Below, in pieces: positions 54,997 to 64,000 of a stretch of DNA of 64,000 nucleotides. Made by a program: the position numbers and the translations under genes. Origin of the DNA: Ctena decussata (lineage: Eukaryota > Mollusca > Bivalvia > Lucinida > Lucinidae). Within the stretch, counting starts at the first letter, position 1. Every line of letters begins with the position of its first letter. The stretch spans positions 7,958,841-8,022,840 of the forward strand of contig OZ022506.1 of assembly GCA_963989385.1 (NCBI GenBank), read 5' to 3'. The notes beneath the pieces are model-generated. The model was not told the origin of the DNA. It saw only the letters and a program-made list of their open reading frames with translations, and made no database searches.

Positions 54997-55751
54997 GGAA
55001 GTGGGGAGAGGGGAGGGGATCCTAGAAATATGATGTTGCCTTCCTGTTAAATATTTTTGGAGGGGAGGGTCTCTGGTTCTGGCTGCCCCACACTCCAACC
55101 GTCCGACTCCAACGAATATGATTTCATGCAAAATTTATGACTTATGACTAGGATCGTTTTCCCGTTTCCATTGTAACTTGCGGCATCCACTGACGCTGAA
55201 AAAGTTAATTCTCTCAAGCTTTTACAATAATTTTGGGGGAATTGAAGAGTCACAAAGGGCTTAAATTTAAATAATTTCAAGTTCTAGAAAAATGTGTTGT
55301 TTTCAGCCCTGAACCTGGCACCGGGATTTCATTATAATTTCCATAGATCAAATTTTCTTTATATACTTCGTCGAAAATAATTGGGAAAAGGCAAATCCTA
55401 CTTTTAGTACTTACCAAATTTAGTTGGTTCTCAGTTTTTCAATAGCATTGTCAATGAAGCTAGGAACCAGTCTATACGAGACCGAAACGCGTTCGGCAAA
55501 CGCAATTTTCATTGGTCTAAACACCAAACGCGTGCGCACGCGAAGTAACGAAAAATGCGAACTGGAATCGCAGTTCTGATTGGCTAAAGCGAATTTCGCG
55601 TACAAACGCGATTATTCGCGATTTTATGCAGCAATTTGATTGGCTCTTTCACAAACGCGTTTCTAAATCGCAAAACGCGTTTGAAAAATACGCTTTTCGA
55701 ACGCGAATTCTTTGCGAAGCGCATGTACGATTTTGCGCTGCCGGTACTGTA
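54275..55751. mobile_element. TIR element of about 1.48 kb saturated with AAACGCGT
   Basis: TACAGTACCGGCAGCGCAAA at 54275 mirrors TTTGCGCTGCCGGTACTGTA ending at 55751. The outer 300-330 bp on each side are packed with AAACGCG, ACGCGTTT, TTCGCG and CCAATCA/TGATTGG motifs. The centre (about 54610-55430) is AT-rich and contains a GT microsatellite. No transposase frame. Minus and plus frames here are not genes. Confidence 0.75.
54934..54994. repeat. GT microsatellite
   Basis: About 30 GT units inside the TIR element; gives a poly-His/Thr frame on the minus strand. Confidence 0.95.
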
Positions 55752-56511
55752 ATATCTTGCATGTAACCCATAAATGTGTGGCGTCCCATAACATGGATAT
55801 GCAAAGCGTGTAGACCAAGATCATATCTGATCTGACTTTACGGAGTTTGCAGTAAACAGTTAAAATCAAAGCTCACACATCTTATATTGATAAATGGTCC
55901 AACCAAAGACAGTAATGGATTGTTAACACTTTTTAGACTGGAAACCGTTTTAGGAATATATGCAAACAGTGAACACCCAGCTCACACGCAGAGCGCAATT
56001 TTTATGCAAAAAGCAATAAAAATGATAACATCCCTTAAAACTATAAATGGACATCCACCAGTTCCATTGGTCAAAAAGAGGGCTAAATAACATTATGCGC
56101 AGCAAAAACGCTACAGTGTGATAACCTAACTGACAGTATGTATAACGATACCAACATCATTTAATCAATGGGATGTTTTGAGATAATGCGTTATTTGAAT
56201 TTAAGCTTTGGAGACCAATGTCCGGCATTTCATTAACCCCTGTGAAAATGTAAGGATTATAAAAAATCTATATTGGCTTAAATCACGTATCTTTATTGTC
56301 ATAGATAACATTTGAGAAAGATGCTCGATTAGAGCATTGACTTGAAGATGAAAACAAAAACTTGTTTGATCTAATGCATCCGAAGTAGAGGTCCACTTTA
56401 CACCAGTAACAAATTCAGAAATGGGTTACAAGGGACGACAGACAGGGAAGGGTTGCAGACATCAGGCAAGCTGATAAATGCCTCTCCTACATACACAAAA
56501 TACATAATATA
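55752..56511. other. Unassigned DNA
   Basis: No gene or repeat supported. Confidence 0.4.
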
Positions 56512-56754
56512 TATGAGCCGCGACACGAGAAAACCAACAATGTGGTTGTGCGCACAGCGCATACTCAGATCAGCCTGGGCATCCGCCCAGTCTGCTCAGA
56601 GTCTTCTCTGTCCGCATGGAGGTAGCTCAGTCCCTTAGCTACCCTTTAAGCACTTCGCAAAGAGCCTGAGCAGACTGGGCGGATGCCCAGGCTGCTCTGA
56701 GTCTGCGCTGGGCGCACAACCACATTGTTGGTTTTCTCGTTTCGCGGCTCAATT
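56512..56754. mobile_element. 240-bp palindromic MITE (TGAGCC family), near-intact
   Basis: ATATGAGCCGCGACACGAG to CTCGTTTCGCGGCTCAAT. All inner blocks are present in both arms. Confidence 0.88.
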
Positions 56755-56970
56755 ATGCTAATATTTGAATGAGTTTCAGTGTATATTTCACCTGAATCGG
56801 TGAGTTAGGTGGCGGGATGAGAGCACAGGGGCTCGAGTCATACTGTTTGTCTCTTCGATCCCACCAAAAATACGAATCGGTATGTACAGGGTGGTTATAT
56901 AACTAGCCTAAACTCATTTGTAACTGTCGTAAAAGATCCGGCAACTTTTTAAGCAATTTTTACGAGAAAA
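56755..56970. other. Short spacer
   Basis: No feature recognised. Confidence 0.3.
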
Positions 56971-59222
56971 CAAGAGGCCCAAATGGGCCTGATATCGCTC
57001 ACCTGGCTTTTGTGCAATGGGACCATTCTGATACTAAAGTGGTCCAATTCCAATGAGATTTTCTCATTTTCACATTTTGCTACTTTTAGTAACAGAGGCC
57101 AACTTGTCTGGTCTTTATATATTTACTTTTGAAACATCTCAATACAGGAATCATTTTGCCACAAATTTCATCAAAATCCATTCAGGGGTTACTGAGATGT
57201 TGTCAGTTTTATGTTTTGTGCTATTTTTAGAAATGGCAGATGGTGGCCATCTATGAATGCAAAAAATCGAAAAGCTTTCATGCAAGGACCATTTTGACAC
57301 ACAATTGGTCCAGCTCCATTGTAATTTTCTAATTTTCATATTTTGCTATTTTAAGTAACAGAGGCCAACTTGACGGGTTAAAATTTGTTAATTTATTAAA
57401 GGACTCAAAGCAAGAATCAGTTTGCCACGAATTTCGTCTAAATCAATTCAGCAGTTAATGAAATATTGTCATTTTCATGTTTTGTGCTATTTTTAGTAAC
57501 GGCAGATGGCGGCCATCTTGGAATGCCTAAATGCAAAAAATCGAAAAAGCTTAATGAAAGAACAATTCTGATAGAAAATTAGTCCAATTCCATTGAGATT
57601 TTCTAATTTTCACATTTTTCTATTTTAAGTAACAATGGCCAATATGACTGGTCTACAGTTAGTTATTTCTGAAACATCTCAATGTAAGAATCATTTTGAC
57701 ACAAATTTTATCAAAATCCATTCAGAGGTTACGGAGATATTGTCATTTTCATGTTTTGTGCTATTTTAGTAATGGCAGATGGCGGCCATCTTGGAATGCC
57801 AAATGCAAAAAATCGAAAAAGCTTAATGAAAGGACCATTCTGATGGAAAATTAGTCCAATTCCATCGAGATTTTCTAATTTTCACATTTTTCTATTTTTA
57901 GTAACAGTGGCCATTATGACTGATCTATAGTTAGTTACTTTTGAAATCTCTCAATGCAAGAATCATTTTGACACAAAGTTCGTCGAAATCTATTCAGCGG
58001 TTACTGAGATATTGTCATTTTCATGTTTTGTGCTATTTTTAGTAACGGCAGATGGCGGCCATCTTGGAATGCGAAATTGCAATTAAGAGAAATGGCTTCA
58101 TGCAAGGAACATTCTGACACAAAATTGGTCGAATTCCATTCAAGGGTTACTGATAATTGTCATTTTATGTTTGTGCTATTTTTAGTAACGGCAGATGGCG
58201 GCCATCTTGGAATGCCAAATTGCAATTTATCGAAACTGCTTCATGTAAGGATCATTCTGACACAAATTTGGTCCAATTCCATTCAAGGGTTCTTGAGTAA
58301 TTGTCATTTTTATGTTTGTGCTATTTTTAGTAACGGCCCCCAGTGGTGGCCATCTTGGAAAGTCAACTGGCACAAAATTGAAATAATTCCATTCAAGGAC
58401 CATTTCTGAATATATCTGACCAGAATCGATTGCGTTTTCTTGAGATAATGACATTTGAGCAAAATCGGTCTTGTAAGCGCTAAGTAGGTCACTGTGACCT
58501 AATTCCACAATAGATTTTTTCATTTTTTCAATTTTGAATACCAAGGTCCCATTTATGTTCCATGCAAACTTTCAACTAAATATACCTAACGGTTCTGGAG
58601 AAGAAATTGATTTTGTTGTTTTTGCTATTTTTAGTAACGGCGGCCATGTTGGATTTTTGTCTTGACCCAATTTTACAATTTTGAAACCCTGCAGTCTGGT
58701 CATGCTCCATGTGAAATTTTAGACCAATCGGTTAAGTGGTTTTACAGAAGAAGTTGTTTGAAGTTGTTTGAATAAGTCGTTTTCTGACAGTGGCATTTGA
58801 GCAAAATTACACTCGTAAACAGAAAGTAGGTCACTGTGACAAAACTCCGTTACAGATTTTTTTTATTTTTACAATTTTGAATACCAAGGTTTTACTGATG
58901 TTCCATGCCAAAATTCAGACAAATATACCCAGTGGTTCTGGAGAAGAAGTTTATTTTATTGTTTTTTGCTTTTTTTAGTAACGGCGGCCATCTCGGATTT
59001 TCAACCTAACCCAATTTTACAATTCTGAGACCCTGGAGTCAGGTCATGCTCCATGTGAAATTTGAGAACCATGGGACCAGTAGTTTTACAGAAGAAGATG
59101 TTTGAATATTTGTTTTTAGGTGTTGGCGGACACATTTCGGGACGACGCACGACGCACGCCGGACGCATTGGTATGACAATAGCTCACTATGGCCCTTCGG
59201 GCCAGGTGAGCTAAAAATGAAT
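56971..59222 (+). mobile_element. 2.25-kb repeat with GGCGGCCAT-bearing internal units
   Basis: Starts CAAGAGGCCCAAATGGGCCT and GCTCACCTGGC, and ends GGCCCTTCGGGCCAGGTGAGCTAAAAATG plus an A/T-rich tail. Both ends hold a short GGCCC hairpin. Between them, ATGGCGGCCATCTTGGAATG-type sites occur at about 57237, 57506, 57778, 58049, 58196, 58343, 58640 and 58984; the first four are about 270 bp apart. Each follows GTGCTATTTTTAGTAACGG. Near the 3' end is a GACGCACGACGCACGCCGGACGC run. No coding frame. The GGTGAGCTAAAA end is, to my knowledge, common in mollusc transcripts, which is recollection and not evidence from this sequence. Confidence 0.75.
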
Positions 59223-59610
59223 AAATAAAAAAATAAAATAAATAGATATACAAAATAAGATAACAAAATCAGCCAAAAATAATCTGAAAAGTACCACGCC
59301 TGTTCTTTTTTTTTTTTTTTTTTCTTTACCCACCCATAAAAACAATGCTAACCACTGCTAACGATTAATCATTAAATTTTACCGCCGGTCTTCGAGCAGC
59401 TCTGCTCAGCATGTTCATACACAGTCTGACTATAGCCTCTGCCAGGCATTCCATGGGTTGCCAAGCATGGGCGTAACTAGAGGCAATTGCATGGTACGCA
59501 GAACCATGTTTTAAACTCTACTCCTTGAAGGGAAAGGTAGTATTTCAGCCTCTTTGGCAATTGGTATTGAAATTTTGTCTAATTTATAAAATTTCAGCAT
59601 GCAAATATGC
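59223..59610. other. Unassigned DNA with a T run
   Basis: T homopolymer at about 59305-59323. Nothing else recognised. Confidence 0.35.
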
Positions 59611-59659
59611 AGGTGCGTTTTGAAATTTTGTCAATTTTGACAAAATTTCAATACGCACT
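59611..59659. repeat. Hairpin, GAAATTTTGTCAA arms
   Basis: GCGTTTTGAAATTTTGTCAA and TTGACAAAATTTCAATACGC pair around a loop of a few bases. Confidence 0.85.
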
Positions 59660-60235
59660 TGCGTATTTGCCGTATAGGCAGCTACGCTCTTGCCAAGGAT
59701 CCAAGTCTGCTCTGAGTCTTCATTTGGCGCACGTGTTATGACAGACAATGTTTTACCTCACGTAGGTCAGTTTGTGTACTGTGCAACGAGGAAAGACAAT
59801 CATTGCACGGTGCAGTCTAATCTCCGGCGTCCCTCTTCGCCGATTCTATAAGCCACATTTTCTGTGATGCTGATCTATTACATAAAGAATTACATAATGT
59901 TGACAGCCTACTCAAGAACAGACCGTGTTTGATCGAGTACCGGGAGAAAAAAAGGCATATGAGGAAAGTTATCTGACGTGACACTTCTGTTTATGACAGT
60001 TGCAGCGTCATGGTTAAAAGTGTGCGGGTAGACATCCATAGTTATTCCCATTTTTACAACGGAGAACAAGTTTCTTCATTTCCTGCTTCTTCTCCTGAAG
60101 GACGAAGCACTTTCTGAAACAAGTCTACTCTTAAATGAAAGAATTTGCTCCCGTAAAAGTTGACGCAAATTTAGAAGAGAGACTGAAATGAAAATGGCTT
60201 CTTCTGAAAATGTGCTTTTGACAAGATCCAGTATA
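59660..60235. other. Unassigned DNA with a MITE fragment
   Basis: GTCTGCTCTGAGTCTTCATT and GGCGCACGTG at about 59706-59735 look like part of a TGAGCC-family right arm. The minus frame at 60076-60258 has no domain. Confidence 0.35.
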
Positions 60236-60292
60236 TCGGGGCCAAGGTTCACAGTCACTCTTAAGGTTCAGGACAACCTTAAATTTAAGGCA
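60236..60292 (+). repeat. Short dispersed match
   Basis: TCGGGGCCAAGGTTCACAGT..AGGACAACCTTAAA matches 37075-37130 and lies in the same orientation. Confidence 0.5.
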
Positions 60293-61200
60293 GGAAACTT
60301 TACTCTCATACCATATTTAGAATTTTCGCATGATGCTCCTAGGAATATGCACGGTGTTATAATAAGAAAGATATATTATATAAACTTTGTTGTTTTTAAA
60401 GCTTTTATTTACATATGACATTTTCGACCTTAAAGTTAAAGACGTCCTATGTTCTTTTAATGTTCAGCTTTAAAAGTTTCTTTTTTTTTACATTTTGACA
60501 TTGAACTCCCCTGTTATCCCAGGGCAGGTAGCAACAAAAACACTGTTTATTAATGAAGCTATCATCAGGGTAATTCCTATATTGGGGTGGGGGTTAGAGG
60601 AGGATGAATAAGGGGTGGGAACGGTGATGTAAAAAAATTAACAATATATCAAAGATTTTCCCTGAGTAAAATTGGCTATTAAGTCATATTTTCCAGGGCG
60701 GGGGAGGGTGGGGTGGGTGGGGGGGAAGACTGTTAAAGGGAAAAACCTACTCTCTGAATGCAACGTCATAAAAACTTGGACGCTGATCTGACGTGCCTTA
60801 TACCTGCAGACCAGATTCTAACGGTATTTGTCATTTGCATGTATCTGTGTTGTTACATCAACTGGAGAGGACTAATATAGGCAGTGCCTACGTCCAATCC
60901 ATTGGCTCATGTCATTTATTTATTTTATTTATATGTTGCCATGAAATTGTGAAAAAATAAAAATAACTTTCAAATTGGCATTTGCACTTAAGAAAAGCAC
61001 CATGATGATTACAACAGACAGAACCAGCTATACTCTTGAATCTTCCTTGCCCATTATTCAATAAGTTCAGCAGTATAGTTGATTAGTTTCCGATTTTCTG
61101 TCTGTTACCAACACCGTGTCAAGGGTCCAGATATTCAAGAATACTTGATACCTTGCATATACGGTAATCCGTAGTTGTAAACGTCCGTCAAGAAAAAAGC
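60293..61200. repeat. Mostly unassigned DNA; weak relative of the 29-kb TIR element
   Basis: At about 60650-60765, TTTTCCCTGAGTAAAATTGG, a G-rich run and GGGAAAAACCTACTCTCTGA resemble one end of 29246-30307. The rest has no feature. Confidence 0.35.
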
Positions 61201-61203
61201 TGC

Positions 61204-61394
61204 GAAAGGTATGAAATTGGGATAAGTGCTGAGGAGACCAAACTAATGACAAAGGCATTTACAGTGAGATCAAGTTTATAAAGGGCAGAAACTGGAAACT
61301 ATAACACGCGTCAAACACATTGGAGCAGTTGTCTTAGATGATGGTTCCAATCCTATGGTTCTCTCGAGGATTGCACAAGGTACTGCAGCTATAC
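61204..61394 (+). pseudogene. Fragment of the RTE/BovB-like LINE
   Basis: Reads RYEIGISAEETKLMTK, then after a break HIGAVVLDDGSNPMVLSRIA and QGTAA, the region just after the RT catalytic core. It corresponds to about 42385-42550 of the larger relic. It ends where the next MITE begins. Confidence 0.7.
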
Positions 61395-61574
61395 GCGACA
61401 CAACGAAACCAACAAAGTGGAATGTGCGCACAGCGAAGACTCAGATCAGCCTGGGCATCCGCCCAGTCTGACCAGAGTATTCGCTAAGCGATGAAAGGAT
61501 AGCTAAAGGTCTAAGCTACCGCCATGCCGACAGCGACTTCTCTGATCAGACTGGCTGGGTGCCCAGGCTGATCA

Positions 61575-61625
<51 letters not shown>

Positions 61626-61944
61626 AACGTCCACGGTAAACAACAATGGTCATGTCGGGACGGTCAGTTAACCTAACCATACTATTTCTGGGCAGGCTTA
61701 GACCTCCTAAGCGGTTAACCAGTATTAAGTGCTAAATACTTTCGCCAGTAACTGACAACTGCCCCTCTTGAATCAGCGGAACGAGAAACGAAAGTATGTG
61801 GCCAGACAGGGTTTCGAACCCAGGACCTCTGACGTATGAGTCAGGTACCCTGCCAGTTGCGCTACGCGGCCTGGCTCCCAGGCTGATCAAAGTCGTCGCT
61901 GGACGCACATGTCGCTTTGGTGGTTTTCTTGTGTCGCGGCTCAG
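61395..61944. mobile_element. 240-bp palindromic MITE split by a SINE
   Basis: The left part (61395-61575) runs from ATACGCGACACAACG to GCCCAGGCTGATCAA; the right part (61877-61944) resumes at CCCAGGCTGATCAAAGTCGT and ends GTGTCGCGGCTCA. Joined, they make one normal-length copy. The left terminus has lost TGAGCC. Confidence 0.85.
61576..61876 (-). mobile_element. tRNA-derived SINE, family B, nested, 14-bp target duplication
   Basis: On the minus strand the head starts near 61876 with A box GTAGCGCAACTGGCAGGG and B box GGTTCGAAACCC. The body matches 4208-4400. The tail is twelve or so AATC units (GATT on the plus strand, about 61576-61625). CCCAGGCTGATCAA is at 61562-61575 and 61877-61890. 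Confidence 0.9.
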
Positions 61945-61946
61945 TT

Positions 61947-62121
61947 ATCATAGATTTGGACAATGATGGGCATTGCAAGCACCACTAGGGCAGCTGAAAA
62001 TAGAACCGGGTAGATAGGGATTGTTGCAAAGGCAGCTGTGTATGCCCCAAAGAACTTGCTAGGTAATGGGATATAACAGAAATAGAATAGAATGGGTCCA
62101 GGCATTGCTGTTTCAAAATCT
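61947..62121 (-). pseudogene. Possible exon of a sideroflexin-like membrane protein
   Basis: The minus frame reads AMPGPILFYFCYIPLPSKFF, then GAYTAAFATIPIYPVLF and SAALVVLAMPIIVQIYDN. The last part is a hydrophobic helix with the spacing P-I-x-x-x-L-(x)n-P seen in the final membrane segment of sideroflexins, mitochondrial amino-acid carriers, where MPG also precedes it. The resemblance is from memory and weak. An acceptor-like TGTCATATTCAG ends at 62122. The stop codon TGA is supplied by the first bases of the adjoining MITE, so the frame is cut short by it. A chance hydrophobic frame is possible. Confidence 0.3.
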
Positions 62122-62151
62122 CTGAATATGACAAGACAATACTGAGACCAT

Positions 62152-62391
62152 TTGAGCCGCGACACGAGAAAACCAACAATGTGGTTGTGCGCCCAGCGCA
62201 GACTCAGATCAGCCTGGGCATCCGCCCAGTCTGATCAGAGTCTTCGCTGGCCGCATGGAGGTAGCTTAAACCCTTAGCTACCCTGTAAGCGCTTAGCGAA
62301 GAGTCTGACCAGATTGGGCGAGTGCCCAGGCTGTTCTGAGTCTGTGCAAGGCGCACAACCACATTGTTGGTTTTCTCTTGTCACGGTTCTT
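62152..62391. mobile_element. 240-bp palindromic MITE (TGAGCC family)
   Basis: TTTGAGCCGCGACACGAG to TTGTCACGGTTCT. The left end is intact, the right terminus is slightly drifted. Confidence 0.85.
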
Positions 62392-62979
62392 TTTGTTTGA
62401 TACATGTATACAATAATAAAATAGGAAATATTAAACAAATATTATACTATTTTTGCTTACTAACAAAAGATTATTTTTGTAATATGTTATAGGACTTCTA
62501 TAAATGTATATATTATTGCTATTTTTGACTTGTACGACAAAACCTTCTGGTATTCTGAAAATAAAATTTTCTGTTTTGATGGTCTGACAGGAAAAGCTAC
62601 TAACACAAAGAGCCTTAGATTGGCCTCAGTCTATAAATTGCATTGTCGTTAAATAATGCAATGCATATAAAACCATAGGACTGAAGTTATTAACAGCTGA
62701 ATTGAGCAGACATCAATCATGCCAAACATTTTTTTATCTGCAGGCTTTTAGTTATCAGGTTATTGCTGTAGCAAGTCTGAAAAGGACCTGACAGTGTCGA
62801 TAAGCAGTTTTGCCTACTTTGTTTTACAGATTTTCTTGCACACCTGATAAGGATATCCGCGTGCTTCCCCTGTACCTACAAGTCTTTTCTTGCACACCAG
62901 ATAAGGATTTCTTGCACACCGGATAGAAAATGCCATTCTTTTCACCTGGGATAGAAAATCTTTTCTTACCTACGAGACA
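62392..62979. other. Unassigned DNA with a small repeat
   Basis: TCTTGCACACCNGATAAGGAT occurs three times at about 62832, 62888 and 62909, a short irregular tandem. No gene. Confidence 0.45.
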
Positions 62980-63400
62980 GAGTGTGTTCTATTTTTAGCG
63001 GTGCTGGAAAATTCTGTCTTGCCCATGGGCTGGGACAGCTCACACGAGCTTGAATTCTGTGTACTACTACGCGCTTCTTGAAATACGGTGCGCCCGGCTT
63101 GGCGATTCCATACTTTATGCATTATTCTTTCGTAGGAATGAATTGCCACATCGATAAAATCCAATCCAAGAAAGGTTATTCATTCTTTATAATCCCATTA
63201 TAGCCTGTTTCAAGGTCTTAAAGTCGGAAAAGATCCAAAATTGTCAATGTTTCACCGTGACAAACACTGTCGAGGAGGCCGCCATTTTGAAGACGTTACC
63301 AACTGGCGTCTGAAATGACGTTGATGTTACGTCACAATTAACGTCATACACGCGCTTTCTGTTGTCGTCACAATACAAAGGACTTCTTCGATTAAGGCGT
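62980..63400 (-). repeat. Dispersed repeat D, uninterrupted copy
   Basis: Inverted match to 20590-20254 followed directly by 19438-19365. The junction, around 63313-63337 (CGTTGATGTTACGTCAC), is where the other copy carries the 815-bp element. Shared landmarks include CTATTTTTAGCGGTGCTGGA, CAGCTCACACGAGCTTGAAT and GTTTCACCGTGACAAACACT. Confidence 0.8.
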
Positions 63401-63765
63401 GAATTTTCCCCGTGATTTAAAAGTTATACGGATCACTGACTTTTGCTTTGCATTTATGACTATGACTTGTAACTTGCATGGAAAATGAATTTTCAAGTGT
63501 TTGTGTCTATGTAAAGTACGTTGACGTTGACGTTATTGTTGAGATAAATTGTAAATTTTCCTCAAACTGTTCGTTGAAATAATGATTTATTGTATATTTT
63601 TCAGCCTTTTTTGACTTACATTACTTACATAACAGATAACACTGGATACTTTTGACTGTATGTATGTGACCTTGACCTCATTTCAAGGTCATGGTACACA
63701 ATAAAATCCTTGAAGATCACAGTGCTACTATTGACCATTCTTCTTCTTTGGCTTATTGAGTATCG
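63401..63765. other. Unassigned DNA
   Basis: ACCTTGACCTCATTTCAAGGTCATGG at about 63670 is a short imperfect hairpin. No gene. Confidence 0.35.
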
Positions 63766-63872
63766 TTCCCCCCCCCCGTGACCCAGCTTCCCACTCATAT
63801 ATATTGCGTACTTGCATCGTATAAGTCTGCTGCATGAAGGAAATGCTGAGTCACGGGGGGGGGGGGGAAAGT
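63766..63872. repeat. Inverted poly-C/poly-G pair
   Basis: CCCCCCCCCGTGACCCAGC and GCTGAGTCACGGGGGGGGGG are complementary and about 60 bp apart. The spacer contains TATATATTGCG. Confidence 0.7.
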
Positions 63873-64000
63873 ACTTGTATTTTAGTTATAGTGAAGCGTT
63901 CTCTTTTGGCCGCTTTGACCGGAAGTATAACTGTGGTTTTGCATGTTTAAATGCCAGTCAGGCGTAACAAGAAGAAAATCATTGCTTTTTATTGTGATAT

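Overview
The window looks like non-coding, repeat-saturated nuclear DNA of a marine invertebrate, most likely a bivalve mollusc. This rests on AT-rich single-copy DNA, no operon-like gene packing, a 5'-truncated LINE with a short-repeat tail, several tRNA-headed SINE families with target duplications, and many palindromic or foldback MITE-like elements. The mollusc placement is inference from repeat style; no marker gene fixes the species.

Only one convincing host gene is visible: a single-exon, minus-strand gene at 52782-53246 for a small PH-domain protein with a Ser/Pro-rich, acidic tail. Just upstream lie a TATA box, a CACGTG E-box, a palindromic CRE and a CCAAT box in sensible order. Two further coding-like pieces are exon-sized. 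One is a 66-codon, phase-0 open segment with splice-like borders at 28408-28605, inside a terminal-inverted-repeat element. The other is a hydrophobic, possibly sideroflexin-like minus-strand segment at 61947-62121, pinned between two MITEs.

Layout: 0.3-5.3 kb holds motif-rich DNA, SINEs, a short retroposon and palindromes. 6.1-8.9 kb is the LINE. 9.6-11.2 kb is a long foldback carrying a nested 97-bp insertion. 14.5-15.6 kb is a 59-bp minisatellite. 16.5-18.6 kb has two TIR elements. 19.1-21.6 kb has nested and foldback elements. 21.7-23.2 kb is a 145-bp tandem array. 27.9-30.3 kb has two more TIR elements, the first holding the exon-like segment. 31.9-32.7 kb is a 55-bp minisatellite. 35.2-36.8 kb is a tandem duplication split by a foldback. 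39.1-39.9 kb is a TTAA-bordered foldback. 41.5-43.0 kb is a decayed, rearranged second LINE. 44.5-47.6 kb holds further foldbacks and copies of elements seen earlier. 52.8-53.5 kb is the PH gene and promoter. 54.3-55.8 kb is a TIR element full of ACGCGT. 57.0-59.2 kb is a repeat with internal GGCGGCCAT units. 61.2-63.4 kb holds LINE, MITE and SINE nests and a copy of a 20-kb repeat.

One palindromic family of about 240 bp (TGAGCCGCGACACGAG...) is present in 16 recognisable copies. Several insertions can be ordered in time because the empty site survives elsewhere in the window. All alignments were made by eye; identities and exact ends are approximate.
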